A DNA stretch of 64,000 nt from Amoebophrya sp. A120 (Eukaryota > Sar > Dinophyceae > Syndiniales > Amoebophryaceae). The stretch covers positions 6,543,860 to 6,607,859 of the forward strand of contig CAJINV010000001.1 in assembly GCA_905178155.1 (NCBI GenBank). The letters are read 5' to 3'. This document shows positions 47,155 to 59,685 of this stretch, one piece after another. A program made the position numbers and the translations under genes. The notes beneath the pieces are model-generated. The model saw only the letters and a program-made list of their open reading frames with translations, searched no databases and had not been told where the DNA came from. Within the stretch, counting starts at the first letter, position 1. Each line of letters opens with the position of its first letter.

Positions 47155-47843
47155 TCTGCAACAAAACGAGGCTCCTTCGCATTCGCTATGATCAAGCTGC
47201 GGAAAAACAACAGTATGAAAAAATTCCTGTTGGTCTATCGCTGCATACCGCCATTTGCATTTGGAAAGACAACGCATACGGAAAGCGAAACTGCATGGAG
47301 TACGCTGTCTCACTCAGTGGTACTCTTTCGATGGTACGTACTGACGTCTAGCAAGTAGCACTCCTGCCGAAAAACCCACACGCGGTCACACACTCAACGT
47401 CAACGTCGCGTCTCAGCCAAAAGCAAGGCAAAACTGCGTGTCACTCTTGACAGACGAAGACGATCATGAACCAGTCAGCTTGCTTTCACGTCGAGGTCGC
47501 AGGTTCTTGGCATGATGATGAGGAAAGCAACATCATGTTTGTAGCAATTGGAGATGCTGCGGCCCGTTGTTTGTCGGGCATCGTAATACTATGTGTGATT
47601 CGTCGCTTTACTACTTAGTATTACGTCAACAAGGCAGCTGACCGCGTTGTAGATGAAGATTCTGGGATCGGCTTCTCGGGTTCAATGAATGAGAGTGAGT
47701 AGAGTTGTATATGGACATTAGGAAGGTGAGCGATTCCGATTGCGCGACCTCTATGTTGTTACATGTATGTATGCGTATTGTAATACTCGACTGCTGTAAG
47801 ACAGTGGCTACGTTGGACTATGACTATGACACTATGCGCATGC
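47155..47843. other. Intergenic region
   Basis: About 690 bp between two - strand genes. No convincing gene or repeat is visible. Confidence 0.4.
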
Positions 47844-50552
47844 CTATGCCCCTGCATTTCCAGCAGAATGATCTTCGCGGAGGTTAGGCTCCATATCACG
47901 CGACAACTGCCCCTCAAATTGGCGAGAAAGAATTTGCACGATTTCCCGGGGGACATCGAGACAGTTATCGTAATGCGCGACGCGGCGAAGTAGCGGGAGT
48001 GTCGTGGTGCAAAGGGCGAAATATTCGGCGCTTTTGTCTCCTCTCGAGACAGCGTAATATGGAATAAGCGACATCACCTCAGCACCTTTTTGGGTTCGAC
48101 CGGCACGCCCACACCGATCTGAGAAATCGTCCGCGCTTCGCGGAAAGTCGAAGTTGAAGACAATGTCCACATTGGTGAAGTTGAGGCCCGATTTCCCAAT
48201 ATCGGTGGTCACGAGCACGCTGGTTTCTCCGCGGTTCAATCTACCCACAGCCATCTCCTGCGCTATGTTGTCCATGTCGCCTGACAGGCTCTCGGCAGAC
48301 CCAGACTCGTCGCCCTTCACCTTCGAGCCTGACCAGTACTCCCTGCTTCTCTGTAGGTTCTGTGCTACCTCGTGGGCGCGGACTCGTTCGTTGACAAAAA
48401 CTAAGGAGCGGAAACTGGGTTTCTTGTTGTGCCTGTTGTGACGATATTTTGGGCTTCTCGGTACGGTTCTTGCTTTTGAATTTGAAACAAACACCGTCAC
48501 ACTCAAAAGTAGTCCTTACACGCCGACAAACTACTAAAACACATCTTCGCTCAGAAACCGGCGAAAGATTGAAACTATACCACTTCCTCAACTCGTCCAG
48601 CAGCTTGTGGGTCATTTGCTTCATTTGCGGGCTGTCTACGCTGTAGCCTCCTTCGGGAGAGATGGCGCTGCCACTCGGCGCGGGAACCTCAACTGCAGCC
48701 AAGTGATGCTCTGCGATCCTGCCACCGGATGGCTCGCAGGTCTCCGAGGCTGTGGCCACTTTCGCCACAAGGAGCGGCGCGCCGAGGTTCTTGCTCATCC
48801 CGTTGCCGAACTGCATCCACGATTTCACGCGGGGCTCGACTTGCTGCCTCATGTCGTCCCCAATTCCCAGCCAGAGAAATCGGGGCTTGAAGGGATTCTT
48901 TGCGGTGTACCCGATTCGTCGCCCAAGGATATGCTTCTGCACTATTTCCTCGAGATCTGGGAAAAAGTCCTTACTATTGAGATCTTTTCCCTCCACCACC
49001 ACCAGCTCGACTTTGTCTAAACATATGATGCTGCTGCTGCTTTCTGGTTGCGACGCTGATTTATTGCAGTTTGAAGCTTATCATGGCTCCATTGAGATTG
49101 ATTTTTAGATAGAGATAGTCTTTAACATGTCGTCTTGTCTACTTCCTTGTTGGCGCGAAGCCAATTTCAAGCGACTGTGCGTGCACAGCCCCTACAGCTC
49201 GACTTCGACTTCTAGAGGGGGCTGGAGAGCCTTTAAGCTGATAAAACATTGACATTAAGTAGACACCACACTGCCGAACTTGTACCTGTAGGCTGTGCAT
49301 TCGCCTCGGACAGCTCGCCCTGCCGGCGCTGCTCTTCTACCACTTGCAGCTGCTCCATGTCTGCCTGGAGAAAGGTCCTGAGCTTTCCCGGAGTAGCTAC
49401 CAAGATATCTGCACCACAACGCGCTAGCGTAGTAAGCGTATCCTCGGCTTCGTCGGTGCCTCTTTCTTCGTCGCCCGTGACTAGCTGCACACTTGCAGGG
49501 ATACCGTGGCAGAAGGCTCTGATCATGGCCCGCGTTTGTTCGGCGAGAATCCGGGTGGATGCAATTACGAGCACACGTGGCGTCGCTGGTCCTTCGAATA
49601 CGTTCTTGAAGTGGTCCGTGTTCTGCTGTGCCCCCTCCCTCCCGATAAGCCGTCCGCCGTGCGGTTTGGATTCGCTGACTTGTAACGCTCGAGCTATCGC
49701 GAAAACGCTTCCAATAGATTTTCCACTCCCCGCGGGTGACTCTAAACAAACGGATGCCCTGTGTTATTTTGATGGGAGTGAAGATCAACATATCCTCTAG
49801 AAAGGACATGACGGTTGTAGAATCAGAACGAACGCTGACGCTCTGCGCGACACACAAGTAAAAGCAACTTTACCACGTGCACGGTGGGCGCAGCGCGGAA
49901 CAAACGTAGTAAATGCTGATCTTGATACTAGCCATGGCAATCAACTTCAACATGAAGTTTCTTTAAGTACAAAACAAAGTGAAAGACCCGAGTACCAATT
50001 CCGGGTCTCTTCGCGTGCTTGTTTGAGTAACCACCTCTGGCATTGCGTCAGGTACTTTGCTCCCCAGTAGGTCTCGAAGTTGGAAAGTACTGTCTGCAGG
50101 AAAGAGTCTTCGCTGTCGCCAGCTGCAGAATTCATGAGCGAATCTGCTTGCGCGTTCAAGCTTTTGCAGGAAGTGACTTTGCACTCTTGGAGGGTAAATG
50201 CCTCCTCGCCGTCGTCTATTTTTTCTCCGAGGGCGTTAGTCCCGCGCACATGTGTTTCTTCCATCCTGGATGCAGCGGAGTCCTCCATGTCAGAATCCGT
50301 GCGCGGGCGCTTCCCCTCGTTTCCTGCGGGGGGATCTTTCAGATCGTCTTTTCGAGCGCGCTGCTCTCCTTTTGTAATGCTCGGACTGGCGCGGCCCAGG
50401 TGTGTCTTGTTGTCTCGTTGCGCTTGCTGATAAATCTCCAGGTAGCGTAGGAGCTTCTGCCTGTCCACTGCAGGTGCCTCCACCTTTGGCTTTTTGGCGA
50501 TCGGTTCACCATGAACATCGTCTAGCTCTAGTCCACGTTTCTGCCACGACAT
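47844..50552 (-). CDS. DEAD-box-like RNA helicase with degenerate motif II (4 exons)
   Basis: On the - strand exons 50552-49996, 49758-49286, 49016-48581 and 48432-47844 join with matching phases (684 aa). The donors are GTACTC, GTACAA and GTATAG. The N-terminal 150 residues are charged, with a nuclear-signal-like AKKPKVE. Helicase motifs follow: a Q-motif-like LTQCQRWLL; motif I SPAGSGKS (about 193-200); Ia STRILAEQT; Ib VATPGKL; IV FRSLVFVNE; V VTTDIGKSGLNF; and VI DRCGRAGR. Motif II, normally DEAD, reads VVVEGKDL, and motif III (SAT) reads LGIGDD. The helicase core is therefore recognisable, but the Mg2+/ATP-hydrolysis motif is altered. The protein may be a catalytically weak or dead RNA-binding paralogue. 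DDX28/Mrh4-type mitochondrial helicases are a possible relative, but this is not certain. Confidence 0.8.
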
Positions 50553-51393
50553 TTCTTTGAAGTCAGTGCGGACAACACGTTCTCAGGTGTCTTAGTTGCA
50601 CCGGCGAGATGCCACAAGCGAGAAATACAAATAGGTAGTGCGTTATAAGAATTAAATCGACAAATGGAAAAGGGAAAACTCACAAGTAGTTGAGCACTTT
50701 GAAGAATTGAGTAATAAAGTATATAAAAGTGACGTCGCTGTTGATCGATATGGATATCCTGAGATCAACACAATTTTTCCGTCACGAAGACGATCATGCC
50801 AGCAGCAGGAGCTATGCATTCATTGCAATACCAAACCAAAAAATGAAGTTCAGGCTTTTGTAGATCACTAAAGCCGTAACGAACTGCAACGAAACCAATC
50901 TTTATCTTTCTCCTTGCCTTTAGACTGCTTGACTTCCTGGTGCGCTAAGGGCAGTAGGACGTCATAGGAAAAAATGAAAACTTTCGTCCTTCTACCAAGT
51001 AGTTCATTACCTGAATCAGGATCGACGCGTTACGTTCATCTTTGTTTTTCTCCTGGTTCAGCTACCAAATAACAAATTCTCATCATGTGGCACGTCATGG
51101 CAATGACGCTTCTTCTTCTCGTACCATTGGTGGGGATAACATGAATAAATGCTTTTTGTACTTGGTGGGGACGATATGAATGAAAGGCGATATTTATGCA
51201 TATGTATATGATGAAAAAGAAAAATGAGTAAATGTTGCTAAATTGGTTTCTACTTCTAGCGGTTAGTCTTGGACCTGGTGCTAGCACCTGCACCACCAAG
51301 AGTAGCATAGTATCTGCCATTTGCAAGGTCGACCTTTGACTCGTTCATCTTCGTACGTGCAGTTGGGTCCAGCAACAGTCGACAGCCCTCGTT
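50553..51393. other. Intergenic region
   Basis: About 840 bp between two - strand genes. No convincing gene or repeat is visible. Confidence 0.4.
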
Positions 51394-54300
51394 TCATCGA
51401 GCGTCCCGAGTTGGATTTTTTAGAAGCTCGCTTTCTATTTTCCCCACCTCTTTGCCACCAGACAAATACTCTTCCGGAATTCGCACTTGTCCGGCGCTGG
51501 GTGCTGTGTCGATGGTCCCTACCCAAGCATCGTCCTCTTCGTCATCCGGTCGCTTGGCATTCAATACCAGCGAGAAGGGGCGAATTTCCGTCTGGTGCTT
51601 TTGATTCGGCAGCACCAACGTAAACGGCTTGTTGAGAATCTTGACGCGAAGCGACTGGTCGCGCGAGCCGTGTTGCCGCATCTTGTTGATCCAGTCCAGC
51701 TTCTTCTGCACGGCCCTGAATACGAAAATGCATAACGTAGGAATACAGAATCTGTATCTGAGCAAATAGGCAAAAAAGAAAATAAATTGCAGAAGCAGAT
51801 GCAGAACCAGAAGAAAAAAAATAAATACTCTTCGAGCGTCGTCGAACCGACGAGAGCCTGAGTCTCAGGGTCCTTGGTAGCACCAGCGTCCTTTTCAATT
51901 TCGTGTGCATCGTCTGGGTGCGCGGTGTACCGAGTCATCAGCTTTGCGCTTTCTTGTTTTTCGTCTCCGTTAGCTGCGAACGCGAAGTAGTATAGCAGAT
52001 CGGAGTGGGAGAAATTCGCTCGGTTTGTGTTGATCCACACATGCCAAGATTGCCACGTGGCGAGGGCTTCCTCCCCGCCGACAACCTTAGCGCTTTCGCC
52101 GCTTCGTTTTCCCCGAAGCACCTGCCCCGATCCGACCACAATCAGGCCACGCTTGGCACGTGTCAGTGCAACGTTGGTGCGCTCCCGCGAATCCTGAAAG
52201 CCTTGTGAGGAGGTGCGGACGAAGCTGAAGATCACAAGGTCGGCCTCACGGCCTTGGTAGCCGTCAACGGTTCTGACGTCCAAGTCCAGCGAGTCGTGGA
52301 GAAGTGCTTTATCTCTACTGTTCGCAAGGGTGCGGCGAATATGTTCCACTTGCCCGGTGTAGGAGGAGAGTACACAAACGCTGAGCTTGGCATGCTTTCC
52401 GGTGCCAGCCACGGGAGGCACCGGTAAAAAGGTAGAAGATGATGAGGTGCTGGACGAGGACGGTGTAGCTGCAGCGTTGCAAGGAGCGTGCTTCTTGGCT
52501 AGGTGTACCAGCAGCGAATTGCAAATCCAGTCTGCTTCGGTATTGTTTTTCCAGCTGGAGGTTTTCTGGTGTCGAGTCTCGCCTGTGCTGGTTCCACTGA
52601 CAAAGAGCTTATCCAAATCGACGAAAGCCGCCCGAAAGTGATCATCGCGACACCCCTGGTACCGGACCCACGGAAACCCTGCAACTACCGGAAAACAGTC
52701 GTCGCTTCTGCCATTGAGCACCTGACCCTGGTAGAAAGAGCTGCTCCACCAAGCAGACAGGGATGAATGCATGCGGTGCTGCTGCTCAAATTGAATTGGC
52801 TGCACGACTTTCCGGTCAATCAGCTTTTCAAACAACGAAACATCGAAGCCGCGTCGTTTTGCTTCGTCGGTAGTGACATGTGGGCGGCCTTGCTTGTGGT
52901 CTCCCATCATGATGAGATGGTCCGCCGATTTGTACTGCGACAACACGAAGGCCGGAATCAGTTCCGTGCTTTTTGCTGCTTCATCAAAAATCAGAGTAAG
53001 CACACTCTCGGCGCTACGATCCCGCGCCGGCACTTTGAACTCGTCGCGGTAGCAGCGCGCAGCGGTAACAAGCACTGGCGCACCAAGTTTACAGACCGCG
53101 TCGACGAAGTCAATGAGGCATTTTCTCAATTCTTCCTCTACGCGTTCCAATTGGCTGATGCCCATTTTGGCGGTAGCCGGGGAACCTTCTCCATCGTTCT
53201 TGGTCGTATTCTCATTCTGCTGAAAGGTCGCGGCCCGGAAAGCCTCGTACTTGCTGACAATTTTCGACAAGCAGTCCACGGCGTCATTAACCCATGGACT
53301 GTATTGGAAAGAGGCTTGGTGCTGCACAAAGCCGAGCGGATGGTTGGGATCCGTTAGGAAGTTCCTCCACAACTTTTGCTGGTCGAATACATGTTTCAGC
53401 GGATCTTCCTGTTTTAATTTTTCTTGGTATGAGCTTTTTTTATTTGACTACATGAAGGCAGTTGGTAGTCGTAGTTTTTTTGCAAACCTCTTCTCAATCT
53501 ACAGGAGAATGAGGTCGTAGAATTGAACTGAAAAGATAGAAAAAGCGAAGAAGAAAAGATAGAAAAAGCGAATAGTATACCGAACTCCCGACCCGGTATC
53601 CAGCAAAGCGAACGTGTGCGATCTCACGGCGCCTTAGGGCGCTTGAGAAGGAACTGACGGCGTCGTTGGTCTCCGCAACCACCCTAATAATGTGAGGCTG
53701 GCGCTTGATCTTGGCTTCGCGAAGGAGATACTCAATACAGGCAGAAGCCCAAAAGGTTTTGCCAGTTCCCGGGGGTCCCACCACTGCAACGACCGCGCTT
53801 CGCTTTTTCGCAACTTCTTCAAATGCTGCAGCTTGTGTCTTGCTGGAGGCTAACAGATGCAACATCTTTTCATACTGTAAGTGACATTCAGCATCCTCGT
53901 TGCTCTGCAGCAGGACATGCTCCCCACGTTCATCTTTACTTTGACCTTGCCCTGGTGCAGGAGGCTGAGGCTGAGCAAAACCATCAGCATCTGCTCGAAG
54001 ATTTTTCTGTTGTGTCTGGAGGTCGGAAACGGAATCCGAGCAAGCGCGATCTTCTGCAGAAAGCTTTTCCGCTTCCGAAACGTCGACGGGCCTGGAGGCA
54101 CCTGGTGGCACGGAATGTGCTTGTTCCACTTGGCTGCGCACGGGCGATTGCTGAGAATCTAGCGATGGAGCTGAGAGTGCTGCTTCAGCTCCCGCGGACT
54201 TATTTTCTTCGGCGCGGGTGTCTTTTTGTGTCGACGAACAGAAAGCCCTGCACAAGACTGGCGACGAGTTAAAGTCGGGACCGCTGGTGGCCCCACAGAA

Positions 54301-57105
54301 GAGTTCTCCAACGCCGTCCAGCTGCTTTTGCACAACGTGCCACACACAGTCTTGCATTATCACGATATCGGCTTCATGTTGATGTCCTCTAGCGCAATGA
54401 AAACGCGAGGCGCAATGCTCATGCAGGACCGGCTTCAGTGTCACCTTCAGAATCTTCGCAGCAGCAGCGTAAGCACTGCCAAAATCGTTATTATCTTCGC
54501 CAAAACTCGAAGGGCGCGCCTTGATCGTGCGCAACACGATAGCAAACAGAAAAGTTGAACTTGCCCGTCCCGCTGCAGGATTCGCATTGAGACTGAAATA
54601 CACAAGATCTTGGGCTTTTGCTTTTGGCAGGGCCGTGGAGTTCAGGTCGCATTCTATCACGATTTCGTCGATGCAGTTCGGCTCTGCTGGCGCTATCTTT
54701 AGCTTATCTGCGATGACATCGCACCGCTGACACTGCGCCTGGTCGGTTCTGCCCTGCTGTCCCGCACGCTCCATTTCCTCTGCAAACTCGACCAAGAGGC
54801 ACTCTGCCAGGTTGCGGCCCACATCGGGTGGCAGGGACACCTTCGGAACGATACCGAGCATGCCACGCAGCGGGCTGACTTTCACACCGGTGACGCCCAT
54901 CGTGTTTATTCCGCCAGTGGGCCCCAGGGGATTCAGGTTGCTCTGGATGATCTTCCTTAGGTGCGGCCGGTTTACCCGGTCTACGGCAGAGAAAGTCAGC
55001 CGCTTCAAGATGTCGTAGTACGTTAATAACGGAATAGCTTCCTTTGTTTCGGACAGTACTCGCGACATCTCGACCAGCACGTCCTCTGCCTCTTTTCCTG
55101 TCGTCAGCGAGTTGAAGAGCAGCGGTAGCAACTTTTTCCAGAATATCGTTGGGATTCTGCCCAGCTTACTCAGACAGTCTGACCGGGAGCTCTGCAAGGT
55201 GAAACTAAAAAGCTCAACGAGCTCACTTGGCGTCTTGTGCTTGTCGAAGTGTTTCTCAAAGTGATACGGAAGCAGGAGCCGGGAACGGGCGATCCACCGA
55301 GCATCTTCATCCGACTCGGAGTAGGCGCTGGCTTCTCGCTGGAACATATAATGATCCGGATTTTTCAACTTCACATCTACTGCATCTCCTGCAGTAGCAG
55401 GTGATTCAGATTCTGCAAGATCCTCAGAGAGGACCAGCCGCACGACCGCGAAGAACATTGGTCCAGATTTCCACTTCATTCCCTCCTCCGATGGCAATGG
55501 AGTGTGCTGCTCCTGTTTGGCGGGGCACTCCAGTGCGGTAGAAGAGGACAACAAGCCCGGATCGTTTTGTATTGCAGCAGACTGCTGGTGCTCGTCTGTT
55601 CCTGCCACGAGCGGTTTGCTCCCGCTGCAGGAGTTGTTCAATATTTGCGCTCCAGCAGTAGAAACAGTGGATGGAGGTTGTTCACCAGGCTCTGCGGGGA
55701 TAGCAGTCCGTGCTTGCACAGAGACAGCAAAGATCTCCTCGGAAATTTTCTGCCGGCTTGTTGCACAACACGAGGGGGAGGCAGCGGCTAGCCAGGCATT
55801 TTTGACCGTGTCAAGAAAAGGAATCACACGTGAACCACGATCCCCCGATGGTTGCGCCTCGCTCTGCGCCCGAAGCAATTCCCGGATGCCATGATCTCGA
55901 TCGAAGATCTGGCAATCAAATGTGTTTGTCGTCTTAAGCTCCGTCGTCATTGCGGACTCGCTTTTCCCGTCCTCCAAATCATTGCTCACTGTCTTCTTCG
56001 TTGTACAAGTACAGATACTCGTGCTAGTGCTGCTGCTGGAACTATTCTTTGAAATTTTTTTGAAGTTCGCTCGTTTACTTGCGATTGATTCGCGCCTTCC
56101 CGGAGTCTCTTTTTCCAGTTCGCCACCGACACATGACCCAGCACCAAGTCCATTACTACTTCCCGCTTCTTCTTCTGAGTCCGTCGCGTCATCCTTCTCC
56201 AGCATGTGCTTGTTGCTTTGATCGACACACATTTTGCACTTTCCCTCGGGCACGAGCCATTGTTTGTCTGTGTACTTTTCGCGCTTCTTGTAGCGCCCGC
56301 TCATTGTGCGACCACACCGCCCGGCGCATTTCTTGCGCATGTCGCCGTTCCGCGATCTGCGTCTATACGGCTCCGGAATCGTGCTGCGTCCCGTCCGCTG
56401 ACGGTCGTCGTCGACGTCCTCTTCAACATCTGTCAGATCGTAATACCACCGGACCTGAGATCCGCTCCTCGCGCGCCATTCGCATACTTGGCACCTCGAG
56501 CGGGATGTGTCGTCGGAAAGACCATGTCTCGACTTTTTCACTTCTGCATCGGTGAACAGTGTTTCGCACAGCACCTTGACACCTTGTTTGTCTCGCCCGA
56601 ACCGAAAGCCACTCCCTCTCGTTTCCGATCCATTTCCATCGGGCAGTTTGACGCGCTTCCACTGCTGACATTCGCAACACTGCAGTCTTGCGATCCTAAT
56701 CTCTTTTCCAGTCTCGGGCTCAAGTTTCTTGTAGCATTTAAAACCCTTCGGCGCAGTGCGTGTCGAAGCGCCAGACTCCTCCTCGTCATCCGTCGGCGAA
56801 TGAAAGTAGTGCATCTGGTTCAGCCTCAGCTTTGCGCAATCGTTGCACACTTCCTTGTTCTTCTTTTTCGGAAATTCGATAGGTTGTTTGAAGCGCCCAC
56901 ACGGCCCGCTGCATTTTCGCTTGCCCGGATGATGTTCATGGTGTTGAGCTGTACTCCTGTGTTCAAGTCGCTGCCGCTTGAGACCCGGACTCGTCGACTT
57001 TTCGTCTTCATCATGATGGCCCGAGTCCTTGTGTCGTTTCAGAAATTGAAATGAAGGAGCAGAGCAATCGGCGTAATCGCTATCGGGCGGCCGAGCAGAC
57101 CCCAT
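51394..57105 (-). CDS. UPF1/SMUBP2-type superfamily 1 helicase with N-terminal Cys clusters (3 exons)
   Basis: Exons 57105-53581, 53408-51829 and 51715-51394 (- strand) join in phases 0 and 2 to give 1,808 aa; donors are GTATAC and GTATTT. The N-terminal 300 residues contain repeated Cys clusters: KCSGPCGRF...EVCNDCAKL, LQCCECQQW and KKCAGRCGRT...GKCKMCVDQ. These are probably zinc-binding. A long acidic, Ser/Glu-rich linker follows, then a helical region at about 560-800. SF1 motifs: Walker A GPPGTGKT at 1110-1117, motif II DEAA at 1317-1320, motif III GDHKQ at 1344-1348, QHRMH at 1385, V VDGYQGREADLVI at about 1556, VI NVALTRAKRGL at 1587-1597. This is the UPF1/senataxin/SMUBP2 family, ATP-dependent 5'-3' helicases acting on RNA or RNA-DNA hybrids. 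The exact member cannot be told. The N-terminal Cys clusters differ from UPF1's CH domain. Confidence 0.85.
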
Positions 57106-57769
57106 GGTTGATGTTTTTCTGTACTTACGTTACTAACATGCACGATGTGAAAGATAACACACCAAGAGAAGCGCACTTCTGAAGATGCTCGACATCAAGA
57201 CTGTTCCTGTTGCCTTTGACTTTTTCGAAATGGTAAATATGCCAGGAATAAAATGCGGATCGCTGTTTGCAGCTCGTAGAAAGAAGAAGAGCATAGAGTG
57301 TCAATATCCATGCTAGTACTGCTAGTATCAACAAATGAGAAGAGCAGGCGATCCTGCTAACTTCACTCCGGCTCGTCAGAGCAAAAAAAGTCTCTCATCC
57401 ATGCCAGGCATAGAAGAGCACGCCTACTCGCAAACGAAGGCGAGCTTACTTCTGGATCTTGTTGACGAGCATGCATGATCACCATCAACGGAGTACTTTG
57501 TTCCTCTCTTACACTTACTCTCGGGAAGAGTTGTTCTCGATTATCATGATGGATCTTCATCCTGTTTTGGATCGCTGACTGACATGATGGTCGTGATACT
57601 ATGTAAGCACTATTACGAAGAACAACATGAAAACCTGCCGCCTTCATCACAATGACCTGGGTGCAGGCTCGCGGGGCACCACGGTGAAACTTTTCACAGA
57701 GTTTTTCCTTTCCTTTCTCCAACTGACCACGTACTCCACAGGCCCATGTCAGCAAATCAGATGCAATTT
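57106..57769. other. Intergenic region
   Basis: About 660 bp between two - strand genes. No convincing gene or repeat is visible. Confidence 0.4.
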
Positions 57770-58846
57770 TCAGCGAGTGACCCGGGCTCCTTTTGCTTCT
57801 GTATAGTGTTTTCCGGAGAAGAAATCTACCTCGTCCATCGGGTACAACGGAACAACAGATAGAGAGTCGCAGCTCGTTCTGGGCGCCAGCCATGCGGGAA
57901 AGCGAAACGTCTTCTGCGCTTCCGCCACGTCAAACGGTTCCACATAGTCGTCGTCGTCCGTCCTCGTTTTCTCGAACCAAAACCCGAGCTGGAACCTTTT
58001 TCCGGAGTCGAACGGTATCCCGACATCAATTGTCATGTGGAGCTCATATGCGTCGACGCGGGTGTAAACGCTGCACGGGATGTCTTTCTTGTCCCCGACC
58101 TGGAGCGAAATCTGACGAGTCAACTCGCCGTCATTTGTTTCCCTCCTGCGCTTCACCCCCCACCGTAGCAGACTGGTTCCCCGTTCTTCTGGCGGCACCT
58201 TCTTGGGGGGGTACAAACCGACAACCCAGGGCGTTTTGGACAGCTCCGCCTTCCCGTCGCTTTCGTCCAACAACTGGGTGAACGCCTGCAAAATCCAGCT
58301 TCGAACGACGTCGACAGGCCGGTCTAATTCTGGTTCTTGTAGCCACCCGCTCCCGTAGGCGTTCTCTGCCTTGACGCACGGCGCGCTGCATCGATTCAGC
58401 GGAAAAAGCAACTGCGGGACGTCCAAGACAGCAGGCTCTTCATCCATCTCGTCGCCACTGCTAAGGCTCGCCACGTCTTCTTCACTGCTGCTATTGTGTG
58501 CAGAAGTAGAATCCGCTTCAGTCGTCAGCTCGATTTTGTAAATCGCATCCCGCCGTTTGAGTTTCCGCAGTACGTGCAAGAATAAATTGAGCCGCGTACG
58601 ATCGCAAAAATACATGAGCTGCTTCGCCGCACCAGGGTCGCTTATCGCCTGGAAAAATACCGAGCGGCAGCTTTTCGACGCAATGGCGAAGCTCTTGGAA
58701 AGGTCGTGGTAGGGGTCTAAAAACTCGAACACCTTTCCGAGCACGTCCGTTGGCATATCGTGCAGGAGAGACAAGTCTTTGCGATCTCCGTCGATCGCCC
58801 TGGCGTCTCGAAGCTCCTGCAGCTGCGCTGTGCTGACTCGTTGCAT
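57770..58846 (-). CDS. F-box protein
   Basis: A 358-codon frame. Residues about 27-67 match an F-box: LHDMPTDVLGKVFEFLDPYH followed by DLSKSFAIASKSCRSVFFQ. F-box proteins recruit substrates to SCF ubiquitin ligases through Skp1. After an acidic Ser/Glu-rich spacer (residues 110-135) the C-terminal 200 residues appear to be one folded beta-rich domain (WVVGLYPPKKVP; RQISLQVGDKKDIPCSVYTR; LHMTIDVGIPFDSGKRFQLG), probably for substrate binding. No WD40, LRR or Kelch repeats are seen. No intron is needed. The F-box is clear by eye; the C-terminal domain is not recognised. Confidence 0.75.
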   Translation of the reverse strand: MQRVSTAQLQELRDARAIDGDRKDLSLLHDMPTDVLGKVFEFLDPYHDLSKSFAIASKSCRSVFFQAISDPGAAKQLMYFCDRTRLNLFLHVLRKLKRRDAIYKIELTTEADSTSAHNSSSEEDVASLSSGDEMDEEPAVLDVPQLLFPLNRCSAPCVKAENAYGSGWLQEPELDRPVDVVRSWILQAFTQLLDESDGKAELSKTPWVVGLYPPKKVPPEERGTSLLRWGVKRRRETNDGELTRQISLQVGDKKDIPCSVYTRVDAYELHMTIDVGIPFDSGKRFQLGFWFEKTRTDDDDYVEPFDVAEAQKTFRFPAWLAPRTSCDSLSVVPLYPMDEVDFFSGKHYTEAKGARVTR

Positions 58847-59685
58847 TTTCCTTTCTTTTCGCGCGTCTTGCTCAACTTCAAGATTGATTCTTCATTCAAT
58901 TATCATCTATTAATTACTTTCACTTTGCAAAAAAGTGCGTATCCACCAGCAGTGCTGTACAAGTTTTTTTCTGCTTCTAATGCCACGATAAGACGTGGTA
59001 ATGACGAGTTTAGGTTTACGACAAGGACAACGAGGACAAGAAGTAGAAGTTGCGTTGTTGCACACCAGGACTTCTTTCGGTATATTACGACTAAGACTAT
59101 ATGAGAACCGAATAAGACTACGAAGCACCGAATTCAACCGATTTTGAGAATGGAAGTCGGAAGAAAGCAAGCCCTTACATTGTTATCCCGATTTTTTGCG
59201 TTGTTTTTTCATCTTTCGGTTTTGCCACAGCGAAACGAAAATCTAATCCCGAGAACGACAGCACTGCAAAATGAAAACTATCGATTCCCTGACTGAACCC
59301 CAAAACCGAGCCCATCGTAGACCCCCTTGACAATGACGGATGCTCGTCTCCCATGTCGACACGATGCTTTACAACAAGGAAAGTACGCTAACAAGCCAGC
59401 CAAGCGATAGTATTTTTGTAAGCACACATGGAGTGTACTTGTCGAACACTTCCGCGATAAGGGACTGCACCTGTGGGCGTCCTCCACAGCATGTGGTATT
59501 CTTTTTTTTACTTTTATTTAAGTTCTTGTCGTGCTTGTGACACGATTTTGTTTTTGGTAATGCTAATGTCGCTGGTATTGGTCATAATGACCACATTTAT
59601 GTTGCGCTTTCGGGACGAACTGGGTTGCAGCTCAGCATTATGTTTATGATCATGGTCGCGGTAAGGAGAAGCATTCAAAAACTGT
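58847..59685. other. Intergenic region
   Basis: About 840 bp between two - strand genes. No convincing gene or long repeat is visible. Confidence 0.4.
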
